Part shown: positions 32,529 to 44,700 of the stretch, one piece after another
Position numbering within the stretch: position 1 is the first letter of the stretch
How the letters are laid out: every line of letters begins with the position of its first letter
Source: Spodoptera frugiperda
Lineage: Eukaryota; Arthropoda; Insecta; Lepidoptera; Noctuidae
NCBI RefSeq assembly: GCF_023101765.2
Contig: NC_064235.1
Span: 4,397,501-4,461,500 of the forward strand
Direction: 5' to 3'
DNA length: 64,000 bases
Translations under genes and position numbers: made by a program
Notes under the pieces: generated by a model
What the model was told of the DNA's origin: nothing
Database searches by the model: none
Seen by the model: only the letters and a program-made list of their open reading frames with translations

Positions 32529-32735
32529 TATACGCGTTCACAGGCTCGCATCGTACGCATCGCACGCAACAGATTTTAGTTTGTCTTGTATAGGAACTCA
32601 TACAACTGCGTCCACTGATCCGCATCGTACGGACCGCATCATCGGCAATGCCTACATGCGATGCGTACCGATGACGTCATATGGACTGCGTACATTACGT
32701 GCGATGCGGGCCTGCGGACGCTTACTTTAATAGAG
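32529..32735. mobile_element. MITE L, GC-rich
   Basis: cacaggctcgcatcgtacgc opens and gatgcgggcctgcggacgct closes. The interior has ccgatgacgtcatatg. Inverted relative to the copy at 56586-56764. Confidence 0.7.
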
Positions 32736-32775
32736 TATAGATACCAGAGTCTGTGCTGTAATCAATAAAAAAAAT

Positions 32776-32986
32776 ATCTATACTATTATACTATTTTTAA
32801 TAATATAAAGCTGAAGAGTTTGTTTGTTTGTTTGAACGCGCTAATCTCCGGAACTACTGGTCCGATTTGAATAATTCTTTTTGTGTTGAATAGTGCATTT
32901 ATCGAGGAAGGCTATAGGCTATAAAACATCACGCTATGACCTATAGCAGCCAAGCAGATCGGGTGAAACCGCGCGGTAGTAGCTAG
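32776..32986 (+). mobile_element. Lep1 Helitron
   Basis: atctatactattatac start region, family tag ggctataggctataaaacat, and terminus accgcgcggtagtagCTAGT with a CCGCGCGG palindrome. Confidence 0.8.
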
Positions 32987-32989
32987 TGA

Positions 32990-33500
32990 ATGATAAAATT
33001 AAATGAATGTTTTTAAAATAAGTAAGTACGTTTATTTTGCTTAACCACAATAAAACTTAAGACTAGATATTTATTTATTATATAAAAATAATATATTATT
33101 GTAATGTTGTAATAACGACAGAACACAATATAAATTTCATTTTAAATGCGAAAAAAATGCCAAACATTGTTTTAAGTTTCATATTATATTATATTTTTAA
33201 ACTAGACGACAATAATTTTTGAGATTTCGAACGATAAATAAAAAAAAAATTACACATACTATACATAAAAATACCTAAATCTTTAATAATTATTATGAAA
33301 TCGATCGCTAAGTCAGAAACAATTGACTGACATCGAATGGTTTAATTGAATATCCATTAAAAAAGAAAAAAAAACATAAAAAAATTCTACCTACCTACCA
33401 TTTTCTATAAAAATTCTGTTGTCGAAAACAAAATACATTGTTTTTTATTTCTATAAGCACCTGAAATATGGATTAGAAAACAAACTTAATAAGCCTTATA
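32990..33500. other. AT-rich, no feature recognised
   Basis: Long A/T runs, no ORFs, no match to the named families. Confidence 0.4.
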
Positions 33501-33514
33501 ATAACTATCGTGAG

Positions 33515-33722
33515 ACATACTAAATTAACTAAAAATCACGGTTTACTCACGAACATTAATGGATAAAAGCTCTACTAGTTTCGAGTCACAGAGGGACTCT
33601 TCATCATGAGCAGCGTGCGCAGACGCGGCGACGTCGCGCAGCCTACTCTGTAGGCTAACTCGAAACTAGTAGAGCCTTTCTCCATTAATTTACGTGAGTA
33701 AACCGTGATTTTTAGTTATAAG
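33515..33722. mobile_element. Foldback A2, complete
   Basis: ctaaaaatcacggtttactc and agtaaaccgtgatttttag pair. The inner arm tctactagtttcgagt and its reverse actcgaaactagtagag. The loop holds the GC-rich gcgcagacgcggcgacgtcg. Confidence 0.8.
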
Positions 33723-33762
33723 AATTTAAGTTGCTTAGCAAGTCACACTAGGGGCATAATCT

Positions 33763-33888
33763 TGTATTACAATTGTGTCAGAATAGTCGATCACTGAGCA
33801 GTGCAAGAGGGACGGAGCTATGTAGGTTGTATAGTTCCTTCCCTCTTGCACTGCTCAATGATCGACCATTGTGACACAATTGTAATAG
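33763..33888. mobile_element. Short foldback MITE
   Basis: acaattgtgtcagaatagtc ... gaccattgtgacacaattgt. The inner arms gagcagtgcaagaggga / ccctcttgcactgctc are near perfect. Confidence 0.7.
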
Positions 33889-34082
33889 CAGACTAAGGCC
33901 CCAGGCGCCCAGTTGTGGGTTGTCGCGCAATACTGTCCATGAATATGAGCCCCTGGCGTGGCTTGAAACTAATTGAGTTACCTCGTCAAATAGTTACGTG
34001 AATAAAACGTATATACAAAAACAGTAAGTACTCTATGTACTTCTCTATTTTATTTTTTAGTTTTTATTAACAACAATTGATT

Positions 34083-34690
34083 AACTGCCGCACTCAGAGA
34101 CATTTAATGATTACTTAAACTATTCCTTAGTAATGATTTTGTTCCGAAAACAATTGACTAGTTTCCTACTAGTCAAATTCAATACTTTTTTCGAAACGTC
34201 AAAAACGATATTTTCTGTGAACTTTGTATGAAATACTCTATTATGACGTCATAAGTTTTTGACGTCAAATAGCAGACTTATTTCTAGAAATATAGCTAGA
34301 AAAAATCGAAAATTAAGTAGTTCATCAAATTTATCAATGAGAGTGTGATTATTTTTAAATATTTTATTGTATTGAAAAGTTGTAATAATTTATTTTTGAC
34401 CCAGTCATCATCCCTTTTGCTAAGGACTGGGTTAAGTAACCATTAAATGACTCTGAGTACGGCGGTTATATGTAGTATTATTGTTGTATAGGCACTTTTT
34501 TCATATTGATAGATTTTTTTGCACAATAAAAAACTTTACCGTCAAGTAAATAAAAGCTAGTTTTGTATAACAGGATAGTAAATGACTGACTAATGTGAAG
34601 TTAGCCACAGACGTATATCTATCTCTGTCTCTCATTACTGTTCTGCATACTTGCATCTCTTTCACTCGGTGTCATGCATGCAACTTCAGA
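34083..34690. mobile_element. MITE B inserted in palindrome M, followed by W
   Basis: M left arm 34083-34149, B 34150-34415 (ctagtttcctactagtcaaa to ttgacccagtcatcatccc), M right arm 34420-34470, and W 34490-34690. Part of W matches 21790-21965 in inverse. Confidence 0.75.
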
Positions 34691-34840
34691 ATTTTGTGAT
34701 GTTTAGATTTTGTAGACCACGACTAGGCTTATTTATGTAAAAATACCTACTTTTTTATTTATATTTATATATTATATAACATAAATAATGAAATTAAACC
34801 CATTATTTTTTCACTAAATTGGTAAACTCAGTATTTACCT

Positions 34841-35166
34841 AATTTGGTAGATGACAAAATTTTATTTGAATGTCCATCTTGTAGATTATTTATTTTAAAA
34901 CATTAGATACTTATTTTTTATATTCTTACGGAAACAAATACTTTTGAAGATATATCGATTTGAAATATCGCGGGACGTCACTACTAGGTGCGTTTTATAC
35001 GTAGAAATGCCGTATTTGATCCCACTAATAAACTTTGATTCGTTTTGTCTAAGTATCGTTATCTTATATGACAAAATAAAAAAAATACGTGTCTAATATT
35101 TTTTCATTACCTAACTGACGGACTAAATAGATTTTTAATTTTCATACCCCGTCATCATCCGTATTA
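34841..35166. mobile_element. MITE C
   Basis: ggtagatgacaaaattttat opens and ttcataccccgtcatcatcc closes. Confidence 0.75.
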
Positions 35167-35276
35167 CAGGGTATCAATATCCATTTTTGAAACTAAATAA
35201 CTTTGTGACCTACCTATGTGACCAAATGTCAAAAATAAAACATAACCTATTTTATAATTCTCCCGCCAATAGACTA

Positions 35277-35756
35277 TTGCCCAAATACTCAAACGCTACT
35301 CAATTTTAAGACGCTCTCAAATGTAGTTCAGTCTCTACAAATTCTTTATAAAATGACAGAGATAGCACGATATTTTTTTTATGAAACGAGCAGACGTATC
35401 ACCTAATGGTAAGCAATCGCTGCCGCCCATGGACACTTGAAACACGTTGGAGGCGTTACAAGAGGCGTTACAAGTGCGTTGCCGGCTTTTTGGGGATTAG
35501 GAATTTAAGGGTTGTTGGGGAATCTGGGATTGAGAAGATTGGGAAGGGTGGGAATTGGGCCTCCGGTAACCTCACTCACACAACGAAACACAACGCAAGC
35601 GTTGTTTCACGTCGGTATTCTGTGAGGCCGTGGTATCACTCCGGTCGAGCCGGCTCATTCGTGCCGAAGCATGGCTCTCCCACGCTTAATTTAATATTTA
35701 AGTTTATATAAATATTTAAGTACAACTTAAAATTGAGTAGCGTTCCAGTATTCAAG
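35277..35756. mobile_element. Foldback O interrupted by repeat E
   Basis: O left part 35277-35375 (gcccaaatactcaaacgcta ... gatagcacgata), E 35377-35700, O right part 35701-35756 (tatttaagtacaacttaaaa ... ttccagtattcaagc). Confidence 0.75.
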
Positions 35757-35799
35757 CATATGATACATAGATGATATGAAACGGTTAGATACGCACAGA

Positions 35800-38700
35800 T
35801 TATAAATAGTATCCCATGGAATGCGTCCGGGCATTCTTGTAATAATCGAAATACTCTTGAGGTGAGTTCGCATGTTTTTTCACCACATCGTCTAGCTGCA
35901 TTTGGTCGCTCCAATCGGCCTGAAAATATAAAAAGAGCTATTAGATTCTTGCTATGTTTCAGTTTTGCAAACTGACACATGCGTACTGCCATCTGAACAG
36001 GTCCGCTTAAACTGTTGTGGTTCTTTCCTCAAAATACAGAATATAAATATAAATATACTACAGAATCAACTTGCACGGTTCTCCGACATCTTTAATTAAT
36101 TTTGTCTGGACTTTAAAAGAGACTATGACCTCTGAGTTTGTTTCGGGATTTCTTCTCAGAGTAGTCGGATAGGAAATGCCGGCCTCATCTAGTTATTTAA
36201 GAGATTGACGTGTAAAAGAGTTACATTGTAACCTATTTGTAAAAATAAATATCATTTATCATTTATTTATAATAGGTTTTTGTTGGTGCTTTTTATGGTA
36301 TAAGCTGGTAAACGAGTAGACGGATCACTTGATGGTAAGCAATCGCCGCCGCCCATGGACACACAAGTGCGTAGCCGGCCTTTTGGGGGTTAGGAATTTG
36401 AGTATTGTTAAGGTATCGGGGATGGGGAAGATTGGGAAGGAGGGAATTGGGCCTACGGTAACCTCACGTCGGTATCAAACTGATAAAAGTTAAGTTAGTT
36501 AAATGTGGGAGAGCCATGCTTCGGTATTGCTGGACCGGCTCAACCGGAGTGATACCACGGCCGAGCAGAAAACCGACATAAAACAAGGCATTGTGTTTCG
36601 TTGTCCGACTGAGGTTACCGGAGGCCCAATTACCCCCATCCTCAATCTTCCCAATCCCCAATTTCCCAACAACCCTTATATTCCTAACCCCAAAAAGACC
36701 GGCAACGCACTTGTAACGCCTCTGGTGTTTCGAGTATCCATGGGCGGCGGCGATTGCTTACCATCAGGTGATTCGTCTGCCTATTTACCGGCTTATACCA
36801 TAAAAAAATATCGTCTCCGGTCACCGGTGACCGACGTTAGCGGAGGATTTGCATTTTTAGGGAACAGAGAGTAAAGTTCCCTAAGAAAAGGAGGATCCTC
36901 CGACCAGGCGAGGTATTCAGCCTGGCGGGCTTTCTGCCCAACTGTTGTTCGTTGGGATTTTCTATCCGTGTTAATTCGCATGTAAACTTCATATGTGCGA
37001 TGCAGAATATTTATGACGTCATCCTTTGATTTGCTCGTCGATAGTCTATGTGCGACTTCTGTCATCTGTCACTTGTCAGAGTGTCGCCACACCTTCAAGA
37101 GTTTTCTATTGGCAGTCAAATACTTAATTAGAATAAGCAGTTACACTTACAAAATTAGGGAATAATCCTCTCTTCTCATCGAATTTCCTCTCGTTCACGC
37201 ATCTGAGGAGGTACAGCCTCTCTACCCACGGCCAGATCATGTAATCCAGCATCCCTGGACGGTGGCCTCCGAAGTAATTGGTGCCTGCGAAGAAAACCAC
37301 ATTATTTTGACAAAATCTCAATGTCCGTAATTAAATACTAGCTACTTCCGCGCGGTTTCACCCGCCCTGCTTGGCTCCTATTGGTTATAGCGTGATGTTT
37401 TATAGCCTATAGCCTTCCTCGATAAATGCACTATTCAACACAAAAAGAATTATTCAAATCGGACCAGCAGTTCTGGAGATTAGCGCGTTCAAACAAACAA
37501 ACAAACAATCAAACAAATATTAGTATAGAAGTATAGATTGAACGTTAGCTCTTGGTAATTGCCGGAGCTGCGGACAACGTAAAAGGTTACCGGGGCTCCA
37601 GCTCAAATCAGGAGTAGGAAAGGGGTGGTTTTTAGTCAGTAAGAGTCTGACACTCCCTCTCGCCTCGCTCAAGGTAGGAGAAGTCAGTGGATGATTTTCG
37701 CCACTCAGAAAAAAAAAATTCTTTGGTAATCTAGCCCGGAACGCACAGTGGTATCTAACACGATTTTTTCTTGTCTCGTGGGTGCATTTACAAGCATACG
37801 AGTTCACATACACATGACACCCAGACCTGAAACCACAATATGTGGACCACACAAAGTGCTCCGTGCGGGAATCGAACCCGCTACACGTTGCACGGCAGCC
37901 AGTTACCCAGCTACCGCGCCAACCGTGCAGTCTAAATCCTATTGTGTCTTGTACATCAGCAGAAAAGAGGTTATAGTACTACAGTTTAGGTTCTACTTAG
38001 ATTAATTATTCCAGTTGTTAAGAGTGCTGAGAAGTAAAAAATCTAATAGATCTAACGCTTGAGTCTTGACTATGAAATAAGAGTTAACGACTAATTGTCA
38101 AATACTCAAACGTCACTCAATTTTAAGACGCGCTCAAGAATCGTTCTGTCCCTACAAATTCTTTGTAAATGACAGAGATAGCACGATATTTAAGTACAAC
38201 TTAAAATTGAGTAGCATTTCAGTATTCGGGCCTAAGTTTAGCCGTTGCTAAAGTCGAGAATGCACGGGTAGGAATTCTAACGCTTATCATGAACTTGCTC
38301 TATTTGGAATGTCACGCCTTTTATCCGCGCAGAGGTACACATTACGGCACGTAATGCCACTGTACAATGTACACTTTTCACCATTTGTATTTTAATTTCT
38401 AAGTAATAGGGGGTGAGCCTATTGCCATATATCGGGTACTAGCTACTTCCGCGCAGTTTTACCCGCTCTGCTTTGCTCCTATTGGTCATAGCGTGATGTT
38501 TTGTAGCCTATAGCCTTCCTCGATAAATGCACTACCCAACACAAAAAGAATTATTCAAATCGGACCAGTAGTTTCGGAGATTAGCGCGTTCAAACAAACA
38601 AACAATCAAACAAACTCTTCAGCTTTATAATATTAGTATAGATATAAGTATAGATAATTCCAGACTCTGTGCTATTACTGAGGAATTTTCGAAAACCCGG

Positions 38701-41700
38701 AAAAAGCCCCGTAAGTATAATACATTGCCCGACACGGGAATCGAAACCCGAGAGTAATTGCCTTCTTTTCTTTTCTTCCTTATTCTATTTTCCCACTGTT
38801 CTGAGTGCTTGTAATAGGATGGACGTAGAAACAAGTTCAATAGTTCCTTGGTCTTAGTAGGTATACGTAGATGAAAGTTAAGTATAAGAAACAAATAGTT
38901 TACCTCTTAAAGTCAATTCCTTTTCAAAAATATCTAGTGTTTGAATAATCTGTTCACTTCCGAATGCAAAGTTTGTGTCGAAACATTCTAAACTGCCTTT
39001 GATTAGCTGAAAAATAAAATAGAACATGTTTCATAAGTGTTTTATTTCCGATGCAACAAAACTTCATTACTACCTAGTTACTAGTCTTCCTATAACGCGG
39101 GCGCGGACGCCTCGCTGCTAACAGCTGATCATGCGAAAGCACACGCGCGCGAAATTTTGTTGTTTTGTTATTGTGATAAAAATAAAACTAATGAGTATAC
39201 AAAAAAGTTTCTTTGGGAAAGTTGTTTGTAATCATGAGTACAATCAAGTGTTTAAATATCGTTCACTAATTACCAGTCACCCTATATAAGAAGTAAATAA
39301 AATACCTGATGGTAAGCGATCATGGATACCTGCAACACCATGGGAGTTACCCATGCGTTACCGACTTTATTAATGTGGGATTTTCAAGCTAAATCTATTG
39401 CAAAAATAAAAAGATGAAGATGAAGAGCCATGCTTCGGCATTGCAGGGCCGGCTCGACCGGAGTGATACCACGGCCTCACCGAAAACCGACGTGAAACAA
39501 TGCTCACGTAGTGTTTCGTTGTGTGAGTGAGGTTACCGGAGGCCCAATTTTCCAATGCCCGATTCCCCAACAACCCTTAAATTCCTAACCCCCAAAAGGC
39601 CGGCAACGCACTTGTAACGCCTCTGGTGTTTCAAGTGTCCATTGGCGGCGGCGATTGCTTACCATCAGGTGATGCATCTGCTCGATTACCAGCGTGTTCC
39701 ATAAAATAAAATTTAGATTTCAGCCATGATCGTCCCACTGCAGGGCAAAGGCCTCCCTATCTTCCTTCCACTCCTCTCTGTTTAAAGATTTTTGCGGCCA
39801 ATCCTTGTAAAATAAAATAAAAAGCAAAAATATATAACGTTGTTTGTATCTCACCTCATTAAATCTCTCAATGAGTAGTCTATCTTGAGCCTTGACATAC
39901 GGGTCCCTAGAATGCAATTGGTTTCTCGTGTATTTCTCATCCAAGTAATCGCAAATCACCACGCTCTCAAATAGATATTTATCACCATACTCCGTTGGGA
40001 TCTCCAACACTGGTATTTTTACTGAAACATAGAAAAAAAGAGGTATTATTGTAAAGTTGACTGCCTGTTTTAATTATCAAAGGAGTAAAGTACGGCTTAA
40101 TTATTATGTTATCGGCTTACTCACTTAGAGGCTCATATGAATATGAGCAGCATTCTGCGACACACGATGCGGCGATTGTCGCGCTGAAACTGGACGAGCT
40201 ATGAGCCTCTAGCATGGCTTGAAACTAGTCGAGTTCCTCGTCAAACAGTTACGTGAGTAAGCCGACAACATAATAATTAATTAAGTATGTCACACGAAAG
40301 TCATAATAAAAAAGTACGGCTTAATTGTTATTGAAAAGCAGCTAGATTTTTTTGGCTAATCTTTTATCTATATATATAAAAATCAATTGCTGTTCGTTGG
40401 TCTCGCTAAAACTTCAGGGATTAAATGCGTGACGATAAATAAAAAAAGTTATCAGCAATATTGCTTGAGCGCAACTACAACTCGAAATAGACTTTAATAC
40501 TCACATCTAGGGTTCTTATTCCGGAACCATTCAGGTAACCTAAGGGGGTCTAGTTTGTAGACCTCATATTTAGCTTTCTTCGCCTCCAAAATGAGTAGCA
40601 CCCTGTGACCATAGGGGTTCATATCCACGTGGTATAGCCGCATCTTGTCTGTTAGCGCCGGTGGGGGCAGCGGGCCTGGAAATAAAATAAGAGGGGGGAT
40701 TTATAAGTGGAATATTGTATAATATTGTATTTGTTTTCATTAGGATCTTAGAATAGAATAGAATAGAAATTTTATTTGCTCAAACATATGTATGCATACA
40801 GAATTAAAAAATAATTGACTGCACGGTTAGTGCGGTGGCTGGACAACTGCACCCCCGCACAGATTGTTGTTTCGGGTCTGGGTGTCATGTGCATGTGAAC
40901 TTGTATGTTTGTAAACACACCCACGATACAGGAGAAAATCCTAGTGTGGGGCAACGTTTCAAAAAAAAAATTAAAAAAATTTACATGCATGCGCGATCTT
41001 AAATAATGGTAGCTCACGACATGTCTGCCATTTGTCATGACGTGCAAATATATTTGGTTTATTATTATGTAATTATTATCAATGATTACATTATTTCTAA
41101 ATTAAATCTCACAATTTCTTATTAACAAATAGTTATGATTTTAAAAGTTTTATATTAAGTACTTCATAGTCAAATAAATAACACAATTAGTTATTAAATT
41201 CAATTAAAAATGTCCAAATTAAAAATCATATAATTATAGAACGCTTTGCGCGAACTAATATAATCGGACTGCCAAGCAAGAGTCGAGAGCAGTTTCGACA
41301 TTCATAACGACAAAAATCGATCGTTAAGTCGTGATTTTTTTAAATAGATTTCTACCTTATTTCTTTGTAATAGACTTGAAAATTTACAAGGCTTTCAGTC
41401 TGCATTAATGATAGGATCGTTTTTAACTTAACACGAAAATTAGATAAAAAGAAAATTATCTCAATAAAAAAATCTAAATTAATTATTATGTTATCGGCTA
41501 ATTCACAACTCGACTAGTTTCAAACCATGCTAGGGGATCATATTCATGAGCAGCATTCCACGGCACACGACGCGACGATCGCGCTGCTACTCTTGAGTGA
41601 AACTAGTCGAGTTCCTCGTCAAACAGTTACGTGAGTAAGCCGGTAACATAATAATTAATTTAGTATGTCACACGAAGGTTATAATAAAATTGAAAAACAG

Positions 41701-44700
41701 TGTTAATAGATATCTCTAGATCTAGAATAGTAGACTGTATTCACTATCTCTTCCTACATATATAGTTACTGATAATATTTGCATTTCCACACATTACTGG
41801 GTACTGGGTAGGTTAGGTACTTTCAGTAGATAAGCATCCAAAAATAAAATGATAAAGGTATATAAATTAATCCCCTGAAATGAATGTATGCGCGTAACTA
41901 GGAAATGGGTGTACCGAATTTGTTAATGAAGGGTTTTTTCGGTTTTCATTACTAGGACTAGTTTTTTTTTTAACATTGCCCCACATTAGAATTTTCTCCT
42001 GTGTCGTGGGTGTGCTTACAAACATACAAGTTCACATACACATGACACTCAGACCCGAAACAACAATTTGTGGATCACACAAAGAGTTAGGGTAGGTTCC
42101 GATGACAAGCGCTCAGCGCGCGTTGAACACGCGCTGAATTTTTGTATAGTGTTCACATGGTGCGCGCTTGTCAGGCGTTAAACGCGCGTTGTTGCGGCCA
42201 GTTTGAGTTCTACATTTGTCGAAGATGGACGTAGAAACAGTTTTATTGGTGATTTTATACAGACGGCAGAAACGACACAACAGAAGACGGAGATATTGGG
42301 TTCACCCAATTTTGTCAACCAGGCTGACTGCAAATCAGTACATTATTTTATATCCTAAGTTAAAGCAATTTGAGCCCAAATTCTTTAACTACTTCAGAAT
42401 GTCCATCAAGTTTCCATTTCGGACGATTTTCGGACGAACTTGACGAACCCTAAAATACATCTATCGAAAGCGCGCGCTCAACTGAACGGAAACATAGAAA
42501 ACCAATGATCTCAAAGCGGCGTTGACGCGCGCTGACAACAGTCGAGCGCTAGCGCAGCGTTGAACGCGCGCGTTACTAAAACGCGCGTTAGCATGTGTAC
42601 GGCCTGAATAAAATGTGTGTAGTTGTTAACACGCGTTATCAAAACGCGCGTTGAGCGCTTGTCATCTGAACCTACCCTTACACCGTGCGGCAATCGAACC
42701 CGCTACCCGTAGCGCGGCAGCCAGTTGCCCAGCCACCGCACTAACCGTCAAATAATTGTTTAGTTAGGGATCTTGGCAAGGTTGGGCAAGGAAATACCCG
42801 TAGGTACGGCGTATCGCGTTCCGCGTGCGCCTCAAAGGGCCATCAGACCACCACAGATGGGGCCCAGAGGAGCTGATGCTTGAACTGGAGCTGCGGACTA
42901 CCTAGCGGTTTTACCGGGGCTTGGAAAGCAGGAGTTGGAACGGGGTGGATTTTAGTCAGTAAGAGTCTGCCACTCCCTCTTGCCTCGCTCAAGGCTTGAG
43001 AAGTCATTAGATGATTTTATAAAGAGGCTACTTTTTCGTACGGCAACGCGAGCGACAGCTAGCAGAAGCGAGTATTTTTTTTATGAAACACGCCGTTAAA
43101 CGAGCAGACGTATCACCTGACGGTAAGCAATCGCCGCCGCCCATGGACACTTGAAACACCAGAGGCGTTACAAGTGCGTTGCCGGCTTTTTGGTAATTAA
43201 GAATTTAAGGGTTGTTGTTCGGGAATCGGGGATTAGTAAAATTGGGAAGGGGGAATTGGGCCTCCGGTAACCTTACTCACACAACACAAGCGTTATTTCA
43301 CGTCGGTTTTCTGTAAAGCCGTGGTATCACTCCGGTCGAGCCGGCCCATTCATGCCGAAGCGTGGCTCTCCCACACTTGTATATCATAAAATTAAATGTC
43401 GAGACTACCATTCTGTATGAACAACTCGAAATGAAAGTGAATTAAAGATCCTTCGGCGTGTGTTATCGATGCAACAAAGTAGTGACCTCGCGAGGAAATA
43501 GGTTAATAGCTATTCAGCCAATGTTGCGTGTGGGTGTTACCTGGCTGTTTGTTTACGATGCAATAAGTGTAGGCTAGACGGGCGATGATAGACAGGTATG
43601 GGCACAGAAAGGTGTATTTTTTTTAAGAAAGCAAAAAGGGTTTTTTAAAAGAGGTTTAATAATAATTTCTAACACATCCGCGGGTATCTGAACAGCTAAT
43701 TAAAGGGTCCTACATTTGACAGAGACTAGCAGCAATGTTTGCACTCTAAACATAAAACTTTTCTTCGGCCACCGTAAGTTTTTTTTTTTTAATGGGACAA
43801 GCCCGCCACAGCCTCCCATACCGCTGCAACTCCTGTAAGTCAGGATCTACAGTAGATACAACCAAGAAAACACCGGAACATTGAAGTCCGGCGCGTCGCA
43901 GGGACATGAATGACTGTCTTGGATCCCGCAACGAAATAAATCAGAAGATATTATTAGAGGAGAAGAAAAAAAAACGATAGTTTCCACTTCCCTCGTTGAA
44001 TTTAATGCAGGAGACAGAATTTAAGCCTTAAGGCACAAAAGAGACTGCACAACTGGGAGAAGCCCAGTCGCCAAGCACCACGGACGCTTGCGTATTTATT
44101 ATTAAAAGTCAGATAAACAGACGGCGGGGCTTGCACAATCATAAGTTATTATACTCCAGACACACTGCTGCCAAAGTTACGAAACAAAACACTCGATAGT
44201 ATCTTGTTTGTTTAATCGATCCCAGTACTGTGTAGCTTGGCGTAACCCAGTCTCGCGTGTTGAAGCAAAGCAATGGTATAAATCTTATTTATTTAATACT
44301 AGCGACCCGCCCCAGCTTCGCATGGGTGCAATGGTGATATATTATGCATGTAACTATTATACATATCGACGGTTAAAAGGAAATAGGGTATAAGCGACAT
44401 TTTGGTCAAAAATGAGTTTATTATTCTACCGTACGTAAAATTTTCCGCTCTTTCGAATGCGCTTACTCTCATGGCTCTACGATGACATTTTTGGCGTTTA
44501 TACCCTAGCAAAAAAAAAAAACATTTTCCTAGTATTCTTTCGATGACCGACGAGTTTAAACGGCTCTCCTGAACATTTCATTTTTTGTCGCTTATACCCT
44601 ATTTCCTTTTAACCGTCGATCTTGAATCACTCTATCTATTAAAAAAACCGCATCAAAATCCGTTGCGTAGTTTTAAAGATTTAAGCGTACAAAGGGACAT

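Larger units (their letters stand above)
41970..42752 (-). mobile_element. SINE D split by a Harbinger element
   Basis: SINE tail 41970-42086 (ttagaattttctcctgtgtc, aacaatttgtggatcacaca) and head 42681-42752 (caccgtgcggcaatcgaacc, gccaccgcactaaccgtca). The insertion lies between the body and the B box. Confidence 0.8.
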
